A stretch of DNA of 64,000 nucleotides, taken from the NCBI GenBank assembly GCA_025331445.1, contig JAIWNE010000032.1, forward strand, positions 241,945 through 305,944, read 5' to 3'. Below are positions 31,259 to 40,239 of the stretch, one piece after another (the first letter of the stretch is position 1; each line of letters begins with the position of its first letter). This DNA is from Blakeslea trispora (lineage: Eukaryota; Mucoromycota; Mucoromycetes; Mucorales; Choanephoraceae). The notes under the pieces are model-generated. The model worked only from the letters and a program-made list of their open reading frames with translations, was not told the DNA's origin and ran no database searches. The translations under genes and the position numbers were made by a program.

Positions 31259-33177
31259 ACAAATCGTTGGGTCCGAAAACCGACACCTCCAACTACTCGG
31301 TACCAGAAGATGGGATTCTTCCGGGGGGCCGAATACAACACTTTTACACACAATGGAAACAACTTACAACACACACTTGGCCACTTTCGATCGCGAAAGA
31401 AGGGTATCAAATTCAATTTCACAAACAACCGAAACCATGGAGAATCCGACCTTTATACATGAACCAGACAGAACAATCAGCAGTCAACGAAGCAGTAGAC
31501 AAGTTTCTACAAGCAGGAATAATAGAGATATCTCCATCACAGTCCAAGGACTACCTGTCGAATTTTTTCACAATTCAAGAGACGAACAAAAGGAGACCAA
31601 TCCTCGATTGTCAAAAGTTGAACCAATTCATCCAATGCCAACATTTCAAGATGGAGGGCGTCCCAGCTCTGCGAGATATCATGGAGAAAGGGGATTATAT
31701 TTGCAAAATAGACCTCAAGGACGCTTATGTGGTGATCCCAATTCACAAGAATTCACGACAATACCTCACATTTATGAACAGAGGAACTGTATACCAATAC
31801 AAAACCCTAGCTTTTGGAATGAGTGTAAGTCCAAGAATATTCAGCAAGGTGATGAGACATGTGATGGAACCATTACGAAAACAAGGTATCCGATTAGTCT
31901 ATTATTTGGACGACATCTGTATTTTAGAAAAATCGGTCGAGAAAATGAATCAAACGACAGAGACAATCATTATGCATCTGGAAAAATTAGGTTTCCTTAT
32001 CAACAAGAAAAAGAGTATATTGACTCCCTTGAAGACACAGGAATTCTTAGGTTTTTCTTTCAACACAAAGACAATGACCATATCGGTACCAGACAAAAAG
32101 ATAGCGAAACTACAACAGAGAATCAATCAAGCTTTGACCTTATCAATTCCGAGAACTTGCAGATGGTTTGCGAGTTTGATTGGGAAGATGACAGCCATGA
32201 TTCCGGCCATAGGCGAGGCTTTACTACATATAAGATATTTGCAGAGAGATCTAGCACAGAGTCTACATTTACATCATCAAAACTGGGAAGCAAAATATAT
32301 GTTGTCGACGCACAGTATAACCGAATTAAAATGGTGGATCAAGTGGATCACCTCGAAAAATGGCTTACCGATGCACAAAAAATATTTGAATCCGTCAATC
32401 GTTATACATGCAGACGCATCAGATTTAGGATGGGGAGTGTCGTCCCCAATGATGCAGACGTCTGGAAGATGGACGAAAGAAGAATTAACACACTCGATCA
32501 ATGTGAGAGAGTTGAAGACTATTCTGTTCGCCCTGCAAGTACATACACGATATGTGAAAGAAGGATCAATAATAAAGATATTCACAGACAACATGACGGC
32601 CCTAAAATACACAACCAAGTCAGGAGGCACATCATCCATACATCTACAAGCGATAGCGGTGGAGATACAAAACATTTGCAACAAACACCAGTATCAAGTG
32701 ATTTATCAACATATACCAGGTGTTCTGAATATAAAAGCAGATGCATTGAGTCGCCAACGTCATCAATCACCGTTATACGAAGCAGCCCTTCCAAGATCGA
32801 TATTCAACACAATCAACAAGTATTGGGGACCATTGAAGATAGATGCCTTCGCGTCTCGAACGAACAACAAACTCAACACATACTGGAGCCTACAACCAGA
32901 TCCGACAGCAACAGCAACAGACGCATTGAGTCAGAAATGGAGAAGGAAGGGGATGTACCTATTTCCCCCGTGGAAGCTGATTCCCCAAGTAATTCAACAG
33001 ATCCAAAGACAAAAAATTCAAAAAGCAGTGTTAATCACACCCAGTTGGCCGACGCAGCATTGGTATCCGATGATAAGACAATTAACCCATATAGCACAAC
33101 CACAACACTTTCGAATGAAGGGATGGACAATGACCGCTTGGCTGTTATCCGCCAAAAAAGGAAGAGAGATGGATTAG
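31123..33177 (+). CDS. DIRS reverse transcriptase-RNase H protein
   Basis: Frame -1 relative to gag, open from 31123 with no early ATG; the first ATG is near 31459, close to the RT domain. RT motifs in order: PILDCQKLNQF, CKIDLKDAYVVIPIH, LAFGMSVSPRIFSKVM and the catalytic VYYLDDICIL. RNase H follows: VIHADASDLGWGVS, INVRELKTILFAL, FTDNMTALKY and NIKADALSR. A last block (KIDAFASRTNNKLNTYWS, then FPPWKLIPQV) is the conserved DIRS region often described as a Dam-like methyltransferase domain. All catalytic aspartates are visible, so the enzyme looks functional. Translation as a gag fusion by -1 frameshifting is inferred. Confidence 0.9.
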   Translation: MQRIQWIQRWLFFWTRPIQRGIDVRISVRQPQQPQQPQQPPIPTINKSLGPKTDTSNYSVPEDGILPGGRIQHFYTQWKQLTTHTWPLSIAKEGYQIQFHKQPKPWRIRPLYMNQTEQSAVNEAVDKFLQAGIIEISPSQSKDYLSNFFTIQETNKRRPILDCQKLNQFIQCQHFKMEGVPALRDIMEKGDYICKIDLKDAYVVIPIHKNSRQYLTFMNRGTVYQYKTLAFGMSVSPRIFSKVMRHVMEPLRKQGIRLVYYLDDICILEKSVEKMNQTTETIIMHLEKLGFLINKKKSILTPLKTQEFLGFSFNTKTMTISVPDKKIAKLQQRINQALTLSIPRTCRWFASLIGKMTAMIPAIGEALLHIRYLQRDLAQSLHLHHQNWEAKYMLSTHSITELKWWIKWITSKNGLPMHKKYLNPSIVIHADASDLGWGVSSPMMQTSGRWTKEELTHSINVRELKTILFALQVHTRYVKEGSIIKIFTDNMTALKYTTKSGGTSSIHLQAIAVEIQNICNKHQYQVIYQHIPGVLNIKADALSRQRHQSPLYEAALPRSIFNTINKYWGPLKIDAFASRTNNKLNTYWSLQPDPTATATDALSQKWRRKGMYLFPPWKLIPQVIQQIQRQKIQKAVLITPSWPTQHWYPMIRQLTHIAQPQHFRMKGWTMTAWLLSAKKGREMD

Positions 33178-34253
33178 AAGGGGAAGAGTTGGAATTTTTG
33201 GAAAAAGCTGTACGTACAAACACCACAAGAATGTACAATGGAGGATGGAAAAAATGGGTACAATGGTGCAAAACACAACAGAAAGAGATCAATCCAACAG
33301 ACTATGACATCCAACAGATTTTTAAGTTTTTAATGGAATATAAGCATCTTTCTTCTAGTCACTTAAACGGACTACGTTCAGCAATAGCGTCAACATTCAA
33401 AACACTTCATCCCGACAAACCACCAGTTGCAAAGCACCCAATAATTACAGAATTCTTTAGAGCCAAACGGCTTCAAGAGATAAAAATCCCCAAGAAAAAC
33501 CAATTAGTCACTTGGGATATAGATAAGATGTTGGTCTATATCAAGTCAAGCTTACAAAACAACAAAGATCTAGAACTGTATGATTTGCAAATAAAAACAA
33601 TTCTATTATTATGCTTGAGCACTATGGGTCGACCAAGAAGTGACATAGGCCGTATTCAACACAGAGATGTACAACTGGAGTTTTTCCAAAACGAGGTCAT
33701 TTCGGCAACCATCATATTCCGTGAAGCAAAAGAAGTCAACATAAAAACATCCCAACTAGGGCTGATAGAAGAAGAGGATATGTGTCCAGTAAGGACATTA
33801 TCATTATTTATATCAAAATCCAGCTCTCTACGAAAAAACCTTTCAGAGGATCACACACTATTTCTAGCTTACATCAATGACAACAATAAGGTCAGTTCCA
33901 TCAGAGAATCTACGATTGCAGGATGGATAAAAAAGGCAATGCAGCAAGCAGGAATCAACACAGAAGAATACAAGCCTCACTCAATCAGATCAGCAGCAAG
34001 CACGAAGGCAGTAGAAAAAGGTGTAGACATAGAGGCAGTAAAACAACACGCCAATTGGAGTAGAAAAGCTTTCACATTTGAGAAGTACTACTTAAAACCA
34101 ACAGCACAGCAATCAGAAAGTACAAAGATCGTCAACTCAATTTTTTCTATGTCTGAAAACCTTACCACATTTGGAGACGAGTCGGAGTCAAGAAGGATTG
34201 TTAAAGGTACGCCAAACAATACTGAGAGGGTATTTTTTCAAAAAAAGCTGTGA
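33123..34253 (+). CDS. DIRS tyrosine recombinase
   Basis: ATG at 33123 (MDNDRLAVIRQKRKRDG) gives 376 residues, overlapping the RT end by 55 bases in another frame. The N-terminal SAM-like domain reads NTTRMYNGGWKKWVQWC. The catalytic residues are the arginine of MGRPRSDIGR, HSIRSAA (H-x-x-R) and the tyrosine in FEKYYL, so the R-H-R-Y set is complete. The final 30 codons are encoded by the right inverted repeat and 33 flanking bases. The same frame is open all the way back to 30357, giving a nominal 1298-codon frame; only the C-terminal part makes a recognisable protein. Confidence 0.88.
   Translation: MDNDRLAVIRQKRKRDGLEGEELEFLEKAVRTNTTRMYNGGWKKWVQWCKTQQKEINPTDYDIQQIFKFLMEYKHLSSSHLNGLRSAIASTFKTLHPDKPPVAKHPIITEFFRAKRLQEIKIPKKNQLVTWDIDKMLVYIKSSLQNNKDLELYDLQIKTILLLCLSTMGRPRSDIGRIQHRDVQLEFFQNEVISATIIFREAKEVNIKTSQLGLIEEEDMCPVRTLSLFISKSSSLRKNLSEDHTLFLAYINDNNKVSSIRESTIAGWIKKAMQQAGINTEEYKPHSIRSAASTKAVEKGVDIEAVKQHANWSRKAFTFEKYYLKPTAQQSESTKIVNSIFSMSENLTTFGDESESRRIVKGTPNNTERVFFQKKL
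34162..34220 (-). repeat. DIRS right inverted terminal repeat
   Basis: 59 bases starting TTACCACATTTGGAGACGAG; reverse complement of 30226-30284. It lies inside the recombinase reading frame. Confidence 0.92.
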
Positions 34254-34688
34254 CTCAGTCCCAAGTCTCATTGATTTTAGAGCGGAGTAAGTCTTGAAGA
34301 AAAATACTTTTTGGGAAGAAAATTTGAAAATCCGTCTGGTTTTGTGTATCCAGAAAGCCAACTTGAAAAAATAAACTCATGAATTATGCAACTTACTTCA
34401 CGCTTCTTTAAACTTCATCACAAAGCATTTAGGCGATCGACTTGAAAATGTAGGATGTAAAAACCTTGAAAAGACGCGAATACAAACTGCTCTCTTTCAA
34501 ACTGTTTATACTAGTAGATTACTTAAACGTTGTTGACTAACCAGTTCTTTATATTTTAGAGAGTTCTATTCTTCAGTTAATTATAGACTATAAGACAGAA
34601 AAGCCTATACAACTCATACAATGCGAAGTAAATAAATACAAGTTGAGCTCACGGCATAATTTATAGAGTGTCAATGAATGATTTTTTT
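34221..34688. other. Spacer between DIRS and Crypton
   Basis: About 470 bases, non-coding. A stretch near 34300-34345 (AATACTTTTTGGG, then TTTGAAAATCCG) loosely resembles 37155-37215 on the far side of the Crypton, possibly a Crypton or host flank repeat. Confidence 0.4.
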
Positions 34689-36838
34689 TTATTGTTGTAC
34701 TCTACGAATGTTTCGAAACTTATCAATGCTAACTTTGAGGTTAGCACGATCCTGCTCTAGTCTTCTTGCTGCCTCTTCGCAGAAAATCATCTCTTCTTCA
34801 GCTTTCTTCTCTACCATGCTGTAGATTTCTCTTCGTCTGCTAAAGAAGCGAGATTCTTTCCTGTCTTTGCGCCAGCTTGTACCGAATTGCTCCTCCAAAC
34901 GCTTTACTGAGGGTCCCTCAAACAAACCAACTGCATATTCTCTCCAAACGTCAGTGATACTCACGAGGCTACGGTTCATTGAATAGGCAGTTGGAGCATT
35001 TACTACACTATTTGGGCTGGGCAGAGTGGCAGGAGAAACCAAAGAAGAAGGCAAAGAAGAGGGAACAGAGGAAGAAGAGCTACCATTGAAACAAGCATTT
35101 CCAAGAGCAAAAAAACTTAGCAAAATGCTCATTCATCTTCTTGTTGCTGTCTTCTTGAGAGGATTGTAGTACTTGCAGCTTGGATGTAAGGGTGTCAAAA
35201 CCAGTGGCAATGGACGAGACAAGATCTGGTAACACAGCTTGAACCATCTGGCTTGTATTAAATGCTTGTTCGTTTTCAGCAACAGCAGCAAGTACTTGGC
35301 CTTCGAATTCCTTATAAGCGTCAGAAGAAAAGATTTCACATGACCAAAGATAGTAACCAGGATATTTCTGCTTAAGAACAACAGAATCCTAATATATAAA
35401 AAAACTTTAGTCAAAGGTATGTGGCGAATGGGATGGATAATAGTTACCTGAAGGAAAACAACACGAAGGTTTGAAAGCAAGTTCAAAAAGTTTAGGGCAG
35501 CGATATCTTCTTGTACACCCTCTTGTCGTTCAAATCTTTGTTTCCAAAGATCAACCTGTGGAAACACCATTGCTTGTAAGCTTGCAGGTGGGAGGACAAC
35601 TGCACGAGGAAGGAAGTAGTTGTTTGCAACAACAGGGAAGCCAGCAAGACTCTTCATTGCATCCACAGGTAAGCTTGAGATGTAGCATCCCACCATTCTA
35701 TCGGTACCCCATCTTCCTACCATTCTTTGCTGATCACCTGGCACATTCTCTTGAGCAATCATGTTGAGAGCACTCTTTCTGTTGGCATGGGTAACCTTGG
35801 AGGTATGGATACCAACTTGCTTGAATGCCTCAACATAGATCTTGTGTTGGGCTTGGTATGTTATGGCAGTCTTCTCATTCTTGCCTTTGAAAAGTACGGT
35901 TTCATACCAGTTCTTTCTCTCGGAGAAGTCGGGAAATGCTTCATTTTCAAAATGAAAACGGGAAAAGAGGTAAACAGCCAGAGCACCCACAGAACACAGT
36001 TCAACTTTTTTGTGACGGATGGAAGATCCATACTCAATTTTGCCGTGTTGGTTGGTTTTGCCAAAACTAATCGTAGCCACCAAAGAAATGCATTTAGTAG
36101 CGCCTTGGTTCTCAAGAGTGATTGAAAAGAGATCTGGAAGTTAAATCCCCAAGGAAGTTTGACTTCTACAAAGCATTGCATGACTGAGCAAGAAACAAAG
36201 TCTATCACGAGAACCGTTGGTGTTGTTTTTTTGATTGATGAAGTACTGACTAATTTTCAATAATTCTTCTTTAGTGTATCCATCATTTAAAGTGTTCTTT
36301 CCTCTGTCCTCAAAAGCAGCTCTTCTTTGCTTGACCTTGCTCTTTTCCAAATTATCCAGAAAAGTACGAACCAAAGGTCCTCTGGCTGCCTCGTTGGAAT
36401 TGATGTTGAGAGCTTTCTGAACGTTGTAAAGATCGGATACAGCTTTAACATAGGCAAGGATAGATTCTCTACCCAATGGAATAGGAGATCCATCTGAGCC
36501 TCTTTGCTTCTTTCTGCCACGGGTCATAACATAGCTGTCCAAGAAGAAGCTAAGTTTGGCATCGGTAACTATTTCGCCGTCTGCAAAGTTGGTTTCACGA
36601 CACCATTGCTATAAAATAAATTCAAAAAATCAGATTTGATGTTATTAAATGCTTATTGGCATAACTGTACCTTCCATTCATTCTGCTTTGCAGTATATGC
36701 TTTGATAGTGTTGACAGGGCGGTTGGCCATACTGTTAGCAAGAATCATCTGGTTGCTGCGATACATAGCAGTGTTTGTATCAATCATAGATTGGACTTCT
36801 TCGATAGCGTTTGTTTGTTGATTCAATTGAGAGTTCAT
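34689..36838 (-). mobile_element. Crypton tyrosine-recombinase transposon, probably decaying
   Basis: Exons 36838-36671, 36608-35448 and 35388-34689 form one recombinase gene. The first exon has NRPVNTIKAYTAKQNEWK, then QWCRET, the SAM-like DNA-binding start. Catalytic positions read MLCRSQ, HANRKSAL (H-x-x-R) and WGTDRMVGCYISSLP (tyrosine). The C-terminus carries a GCR1_C-like DNA-binding domain (SITDVWREYAVGLFEGPSVK, then SWRKDRKESRFFSRR), the hallmark of fungal Cryptons. A TAA at 36141-36143 interrupts the frame just after the first catalytic arginine. A frame change at the A7 run 35109-35115 separates the GCR1_C part, unless a 43-nt intron there is used. Element ends were not found; Cryptons lack inverted repeats. 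Confidence 0.85.
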
Positions 36839-37257
36839 TTTAGTGTATTAAAGTAGATAACTTTGTGGTAAAAAGCTCAAAAACTAAGTATATATGTATA
36901 GTACAGAAAACTCAGTCATATACTCAACATGATGGTGTGTGAGTCATGGTGAAAATTCGAAGGTTGTATTTAATGCAATCAAGTGTATTTGACAGAATCA
37001 GGTACTACAGACTTTCACCCTTTTATGGAATTTTTTAACTCAGTTGCTTAATTTAGCCTTTTGATTGGTCATCAAGCAATTTTTATTGTTATGAGACACA
37101 GATCAGTCAGAGTGAGGAAAATACCTAAGTATTTTGCAAGTATTTTTTATTTTTTAAGCAGTGAGACTAAAAAATACTTTTTAAAAGGAAACTCTCCAGC
37201 CAAATTTGAGAGTCCGACTTGAAAAATTTTGAGTCAGAGTTGAGTCTCAAGGTTGAG
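36839..37257. other. Spacer between Crypton and mini-element
   Basis: About 420 bases, AT-rich, no coding potential. Likely the Crypton 5' region on the left; the rest is unassigned. Confidence 0.4.
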
Positions 37258-37338
37258 ATACTGTAGTTGACGAAGACGAGTCGAAAAATGTGGTAAAACC
37301 CACCCCATGGTATAAACAATGGTTCTGATCCCACCCAC

Positions 37339-37369
<31 letters not shown>

Positions 37370-37545
37370 AAAAAATCATACAAAAAATTGAACCCTTACT
37401 CGCCTTTTGAAGGTATGAAGAGGAAAAGGGACATTTATAGATGAAACGAATTTATTTAGTTCAAAATTTACATAAAAGGAAAATAAAAGCGTGGCTCTTG
37501 GAGCATTTACCACATTTTTCGACTCGTCTTCGTCAACTACAGTAT
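37258..37545 (-). mobile_element. 288-bp miniature non-autonomous DIRS derivative
   Basis: Perfect 40-bp inverted repeats at 37258-37297 and 37506-37545 enclose a non-coding core. The segment 37404-37517 is the exact reverse complement of 30274-30387, the left subterminal region of the DIRS element (114 of 114 bases by eye). The rest includes an A22 tract (about 37338-37360) and two copies of AAATCATACAAA. The outer repeat sequence differs from that of the intact DIRS element, so a related DIRS subfamily or a recombinant end is implied. No ORF; mobilisation in trans is inferred. Confidence 0.85.
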
Positions 37546-38013
37546 TGACTGCATATAAATTACTTTTTTTTTTGGATCGTATAGTCTTTTTTGAACAATA
37601 GAATGTGCTGTATCAGATCAAACGGTTCTTGATTAGCTTTACAGTCAATTTTTATACAGAACAGACGGAGCACATGAAAAATGTAATACTCCAAGTCTAT
37701 ATTCTTTTTCTTAATCCCACTTTCTGTTTAATGAATAAAAAGAGGGTGAATCAAATGTTGCGAGTACTCTGAAAAAATCTTTTTTTTTACTGAATGGAGA
37801 CTAGGGTTGAGGGGGGAATTACATAGGCAGATCTTTGTAAAGAAAAAGTAGTTAATTCCAGGACCTGAGCTTTAAAAAAAAAAGAAAGAGCATTCTGGAT
37901 CAAAGAATTAGTAGTTGACTTTACAATAACTTTAGACAACAAAAGAGTGTTTTAATTCAAGAGTTCTATCTGATTTATTTGCATTTCTTTCATTCATTTC
38001 TATACAAAAGAGA
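37546..38013. other. Promoter/leader region of ERD2
   Basis: About 470 AT-rich bases between the mini-element and the ERD2 start; nothing recognised. Confidence 0.4.
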
Positions 38014-38785
38014 ATGAACATATTTCGTCTTACAGCAGATTTGACGCATCTAGCATCTATCCTCATTCTGCTGCATAAAATTATAAAAACAAAATCATGC
38101 GCAGGTAAAAAGGAAATATTACGCTCTGTCATAAAGTAGCTATAGAATAGACTATTCATATTGTCTTTTATTACAGGTATCTCATTCAAGTCACAGCTAC
38201 TCTATTCGCTTGTTTTTGTCACTAGATACCTCGACTTGTTTGTGAAGCACTTTTCTATCTACAACACTGCCATGAAATTGTTTTTTATTGGATCCTCTCT
38301 TTTTATTGTTTATCTAATGTATCATAAATATCAAGCAACCTACGATGCTAGCTTGGATACATTTCGCATTGAATATCTGATTGTAGGTGCTCTTGTAGCA
38401 GGATTTGCATCAACATATCTATACACCATGATTGAAGTATGTATTCAAGGTTTTTAAAAAGAAAGACTATCTAAAGCCAAGTTGATTTCGAAAACAGATC
38501 TTGTGGAGTTTCTCAATCTGGCTAGAGTCAGTCGCTATCTTGCCTCAACTGTTCATGCTGCAAAAGACAGGAGAAGCAGAGACGATTACTACACATTATT
38601 TGTTTGCTTTAGGCGCCTATCGAACTCTTTATTTAATCAACTGGATCTATCGCTTTATGGATGAAGGCTATACTGACTGGGTTGCTTGGGTAGCTGGTAT
38701 GGTTCAAACAGTGCTATATAGCGACTTTTTCTATATTTATTATGTGAAAGTTCTTCATGGTGAAAAGTTTGAGCTGCCAAAGTAG
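38014..38785 (+). CDS. ERD2: ER lumen protein-retaining receptor (KDEL/HDEL receptor)
   Basis: Three exons (38014-38104, 38177-38436, 38498-38785) make 212 residues, the family length. It begins [20 protein letters not shown] and continues with [40 protein letters not shown] and [20 protein letters not shown], all signature stretches of the seven-helix receptor. The C-terminal lysine-containing tail ([11 protein letters not shown]) fits the COPI retrieval signal. It returns escaped ER residents from the Golgi. Tandem with the PKA subunit gene, 117 bases ahead of its start. Confidence 0.96.
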
Positions 38786-38902
38786 ATTTTATGATAGGTT
38801 AAGTTCTGAGGAATAATAAACTCGGTCATTTTTATATCAATCTTTTTCCTTTTTTTTTTTCTTCTTTTTTTTTCACTACTTTTAATAGAATTGGATCGTG
38901 TC

Positions 38903-40213
38903 ATGTCAAGAGAAGCATATTGGACTCAAAAGCATGAATATCAGGATTTAATGAATGAATTGAATAAACAAGTGATTCAGTATAAGCCTGATGATGTACT
39001 TCAATTCTGCTTTAATTTCTTTCTGGAACGTCTCAATAGTGAAAGATCAAAGACAAGAAATCATTCGCATTGGACACAAGGTAAACAGAAAAGATGTTAT
39101 CAAAAAGATTTTTTTTTCTGATAAAACATAAAGATGTGATTACACACCCAAGTGATTCATTCATGCGTGAAACAACGCCTATGATCGTGACGACAGGGCC
39201 TGATGAAGCAGAAGAGGAAGAGAATGACAGTGTTCCACAAGATTTACCTCAATTTGTTTCTGTCAATTTCCCTAAAGACCGTCGTGTATCTGTCAGTGCT
39301 GAATCCATGCAGCCCTCTCTCTTGAACCAGTCAAAAAAGAAGAAATCTGGATCACAAAAGAAACCCGAGGCTGAAGCTGCCTTGATTGCACAATCTCTGC
39401 AGAGCCATTTTTTGTTTCGTACGGTAGAGCAAGAACAATTGCAGGATGTGATTGATTCCATGGAAGAGAAGCGATTTAAGGCAGGTAGCTTTGTGATCGA
39501 ACAAGGTGCTGTAGGCGACTATTTCTACATTGTCTCCCAGGGTACACTCGACTGCTTTGTGAATGATAAGAAAGTAACTGAATATCATCGAGGAGGTAGC
39601 TTTGGTGAACTGGCTTTGATGTATAATGCACCAAGAGCTGCCACCATTCAAGCTACATCGGATGCTGTCTTGTGGGCCTTGGATCGTATCTCTTTCCGAT
39701 CCATGCTGATGGAAACCAATGCTGAAAAGAGACATATGCATGAAAAGTTTTTAGAAGATGTTCCTCTGTTGAAATCACTTGAATTGGCTGAAAGACATAA
39801 AATTGCAGATGCTTTGGAGCCTGTCTGGTTTCATGATGGTGATGTTGTTCTCCGACAAGGCGATCCAGGTGAAAGCTTTTATTTGATTGAAAAAGGTACT
39901 GCCATCTGTTATTATCAAAAGCCAGGTACCCATACGCAAGAACAAGTGAACGAGCTAAAGAAAGGCGATTATTTTGGAGGCAAGCTTCCTTTTATATACA
40001 TATATATATCTTTTTTTTTAACTTTTTATCTGTTTAGAACTAGCATTGATTCATGATAAACCAAGAGCTGCCACAGTAGTAGCTAAAGGTGATTTGAAGT
40101 GTGTTACTTTAGGAAAAGCAGCATTTATTCGTTTGTTGGGTCCAGTGATGGACATCTTGAAGAGAAATACAGCTAATTATCATGCTATTTTACAACAAGC
40201 AGACCAAGTGTAA
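38903..40213 (+). CDS. PKAR: cAMP-dependent protein kinase regulatory subunit
   Basis: Starts MSREAYWTQKHEYQDLMNEL; the dimerisation/docking segment includes YKPDDVLQFCFNFFLERL. A linker with the autoinhibitory site KDRRVSVSAES follows; its serine makes it a phosphorylatable type II-like site. Two cyclic-nucleotide-binding domains follow, with phosphate-binding cassettes GGSFGELALMYNAPRAAT and, across the last intron, GDYFGELALIHDKPRAAT. Both have the G-E-L-A-L and R-A-A signatures. Mucorales are known to hold several PKA-R paralogues linked to dimorphism; which one this is cannot be read here. An acceptor just upstream of the ATG suggests a 5'UTR intron. Stop lies 26 bases from that of NSRP1. 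Confidence 0.94.
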
Positions 40214-40239
40214 TCCACTCTCTTTTAGTAATAAAAAGT

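Larger units (their letters stand above)
30226..34220 (+). mobile_element. Complete DIRS-type (tyrosine recombinase) retrotransposon
   Basis: Bounded by 59-bp perfect inverted repeats (30226-30284 and 34162-34220). It encodes a gag-like ORF, an RT/RNase H ORF and a tyrosine recombinase in three different frames of the plus strand, all without stops. Inverted rather than direct terminal repeats plus a recombinase in place of a DDE integrase define DIRS elements, which insert through a circular intermediate without target duplication. Outer boundaries are the limits of the repeat I can see and may be short: the recombinase ORF runs 33 bases past the right repeat. No internal complementary region was identified. 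Confidence 0.88.

Noticed and set aside
30357..33122. Upstream 900 codons of the 1298-codon frame as a separate host protein
   Set aside because: Composition is an out-of-frame shadow of gag and RT; only the C-terminal recombinase is recognisable.
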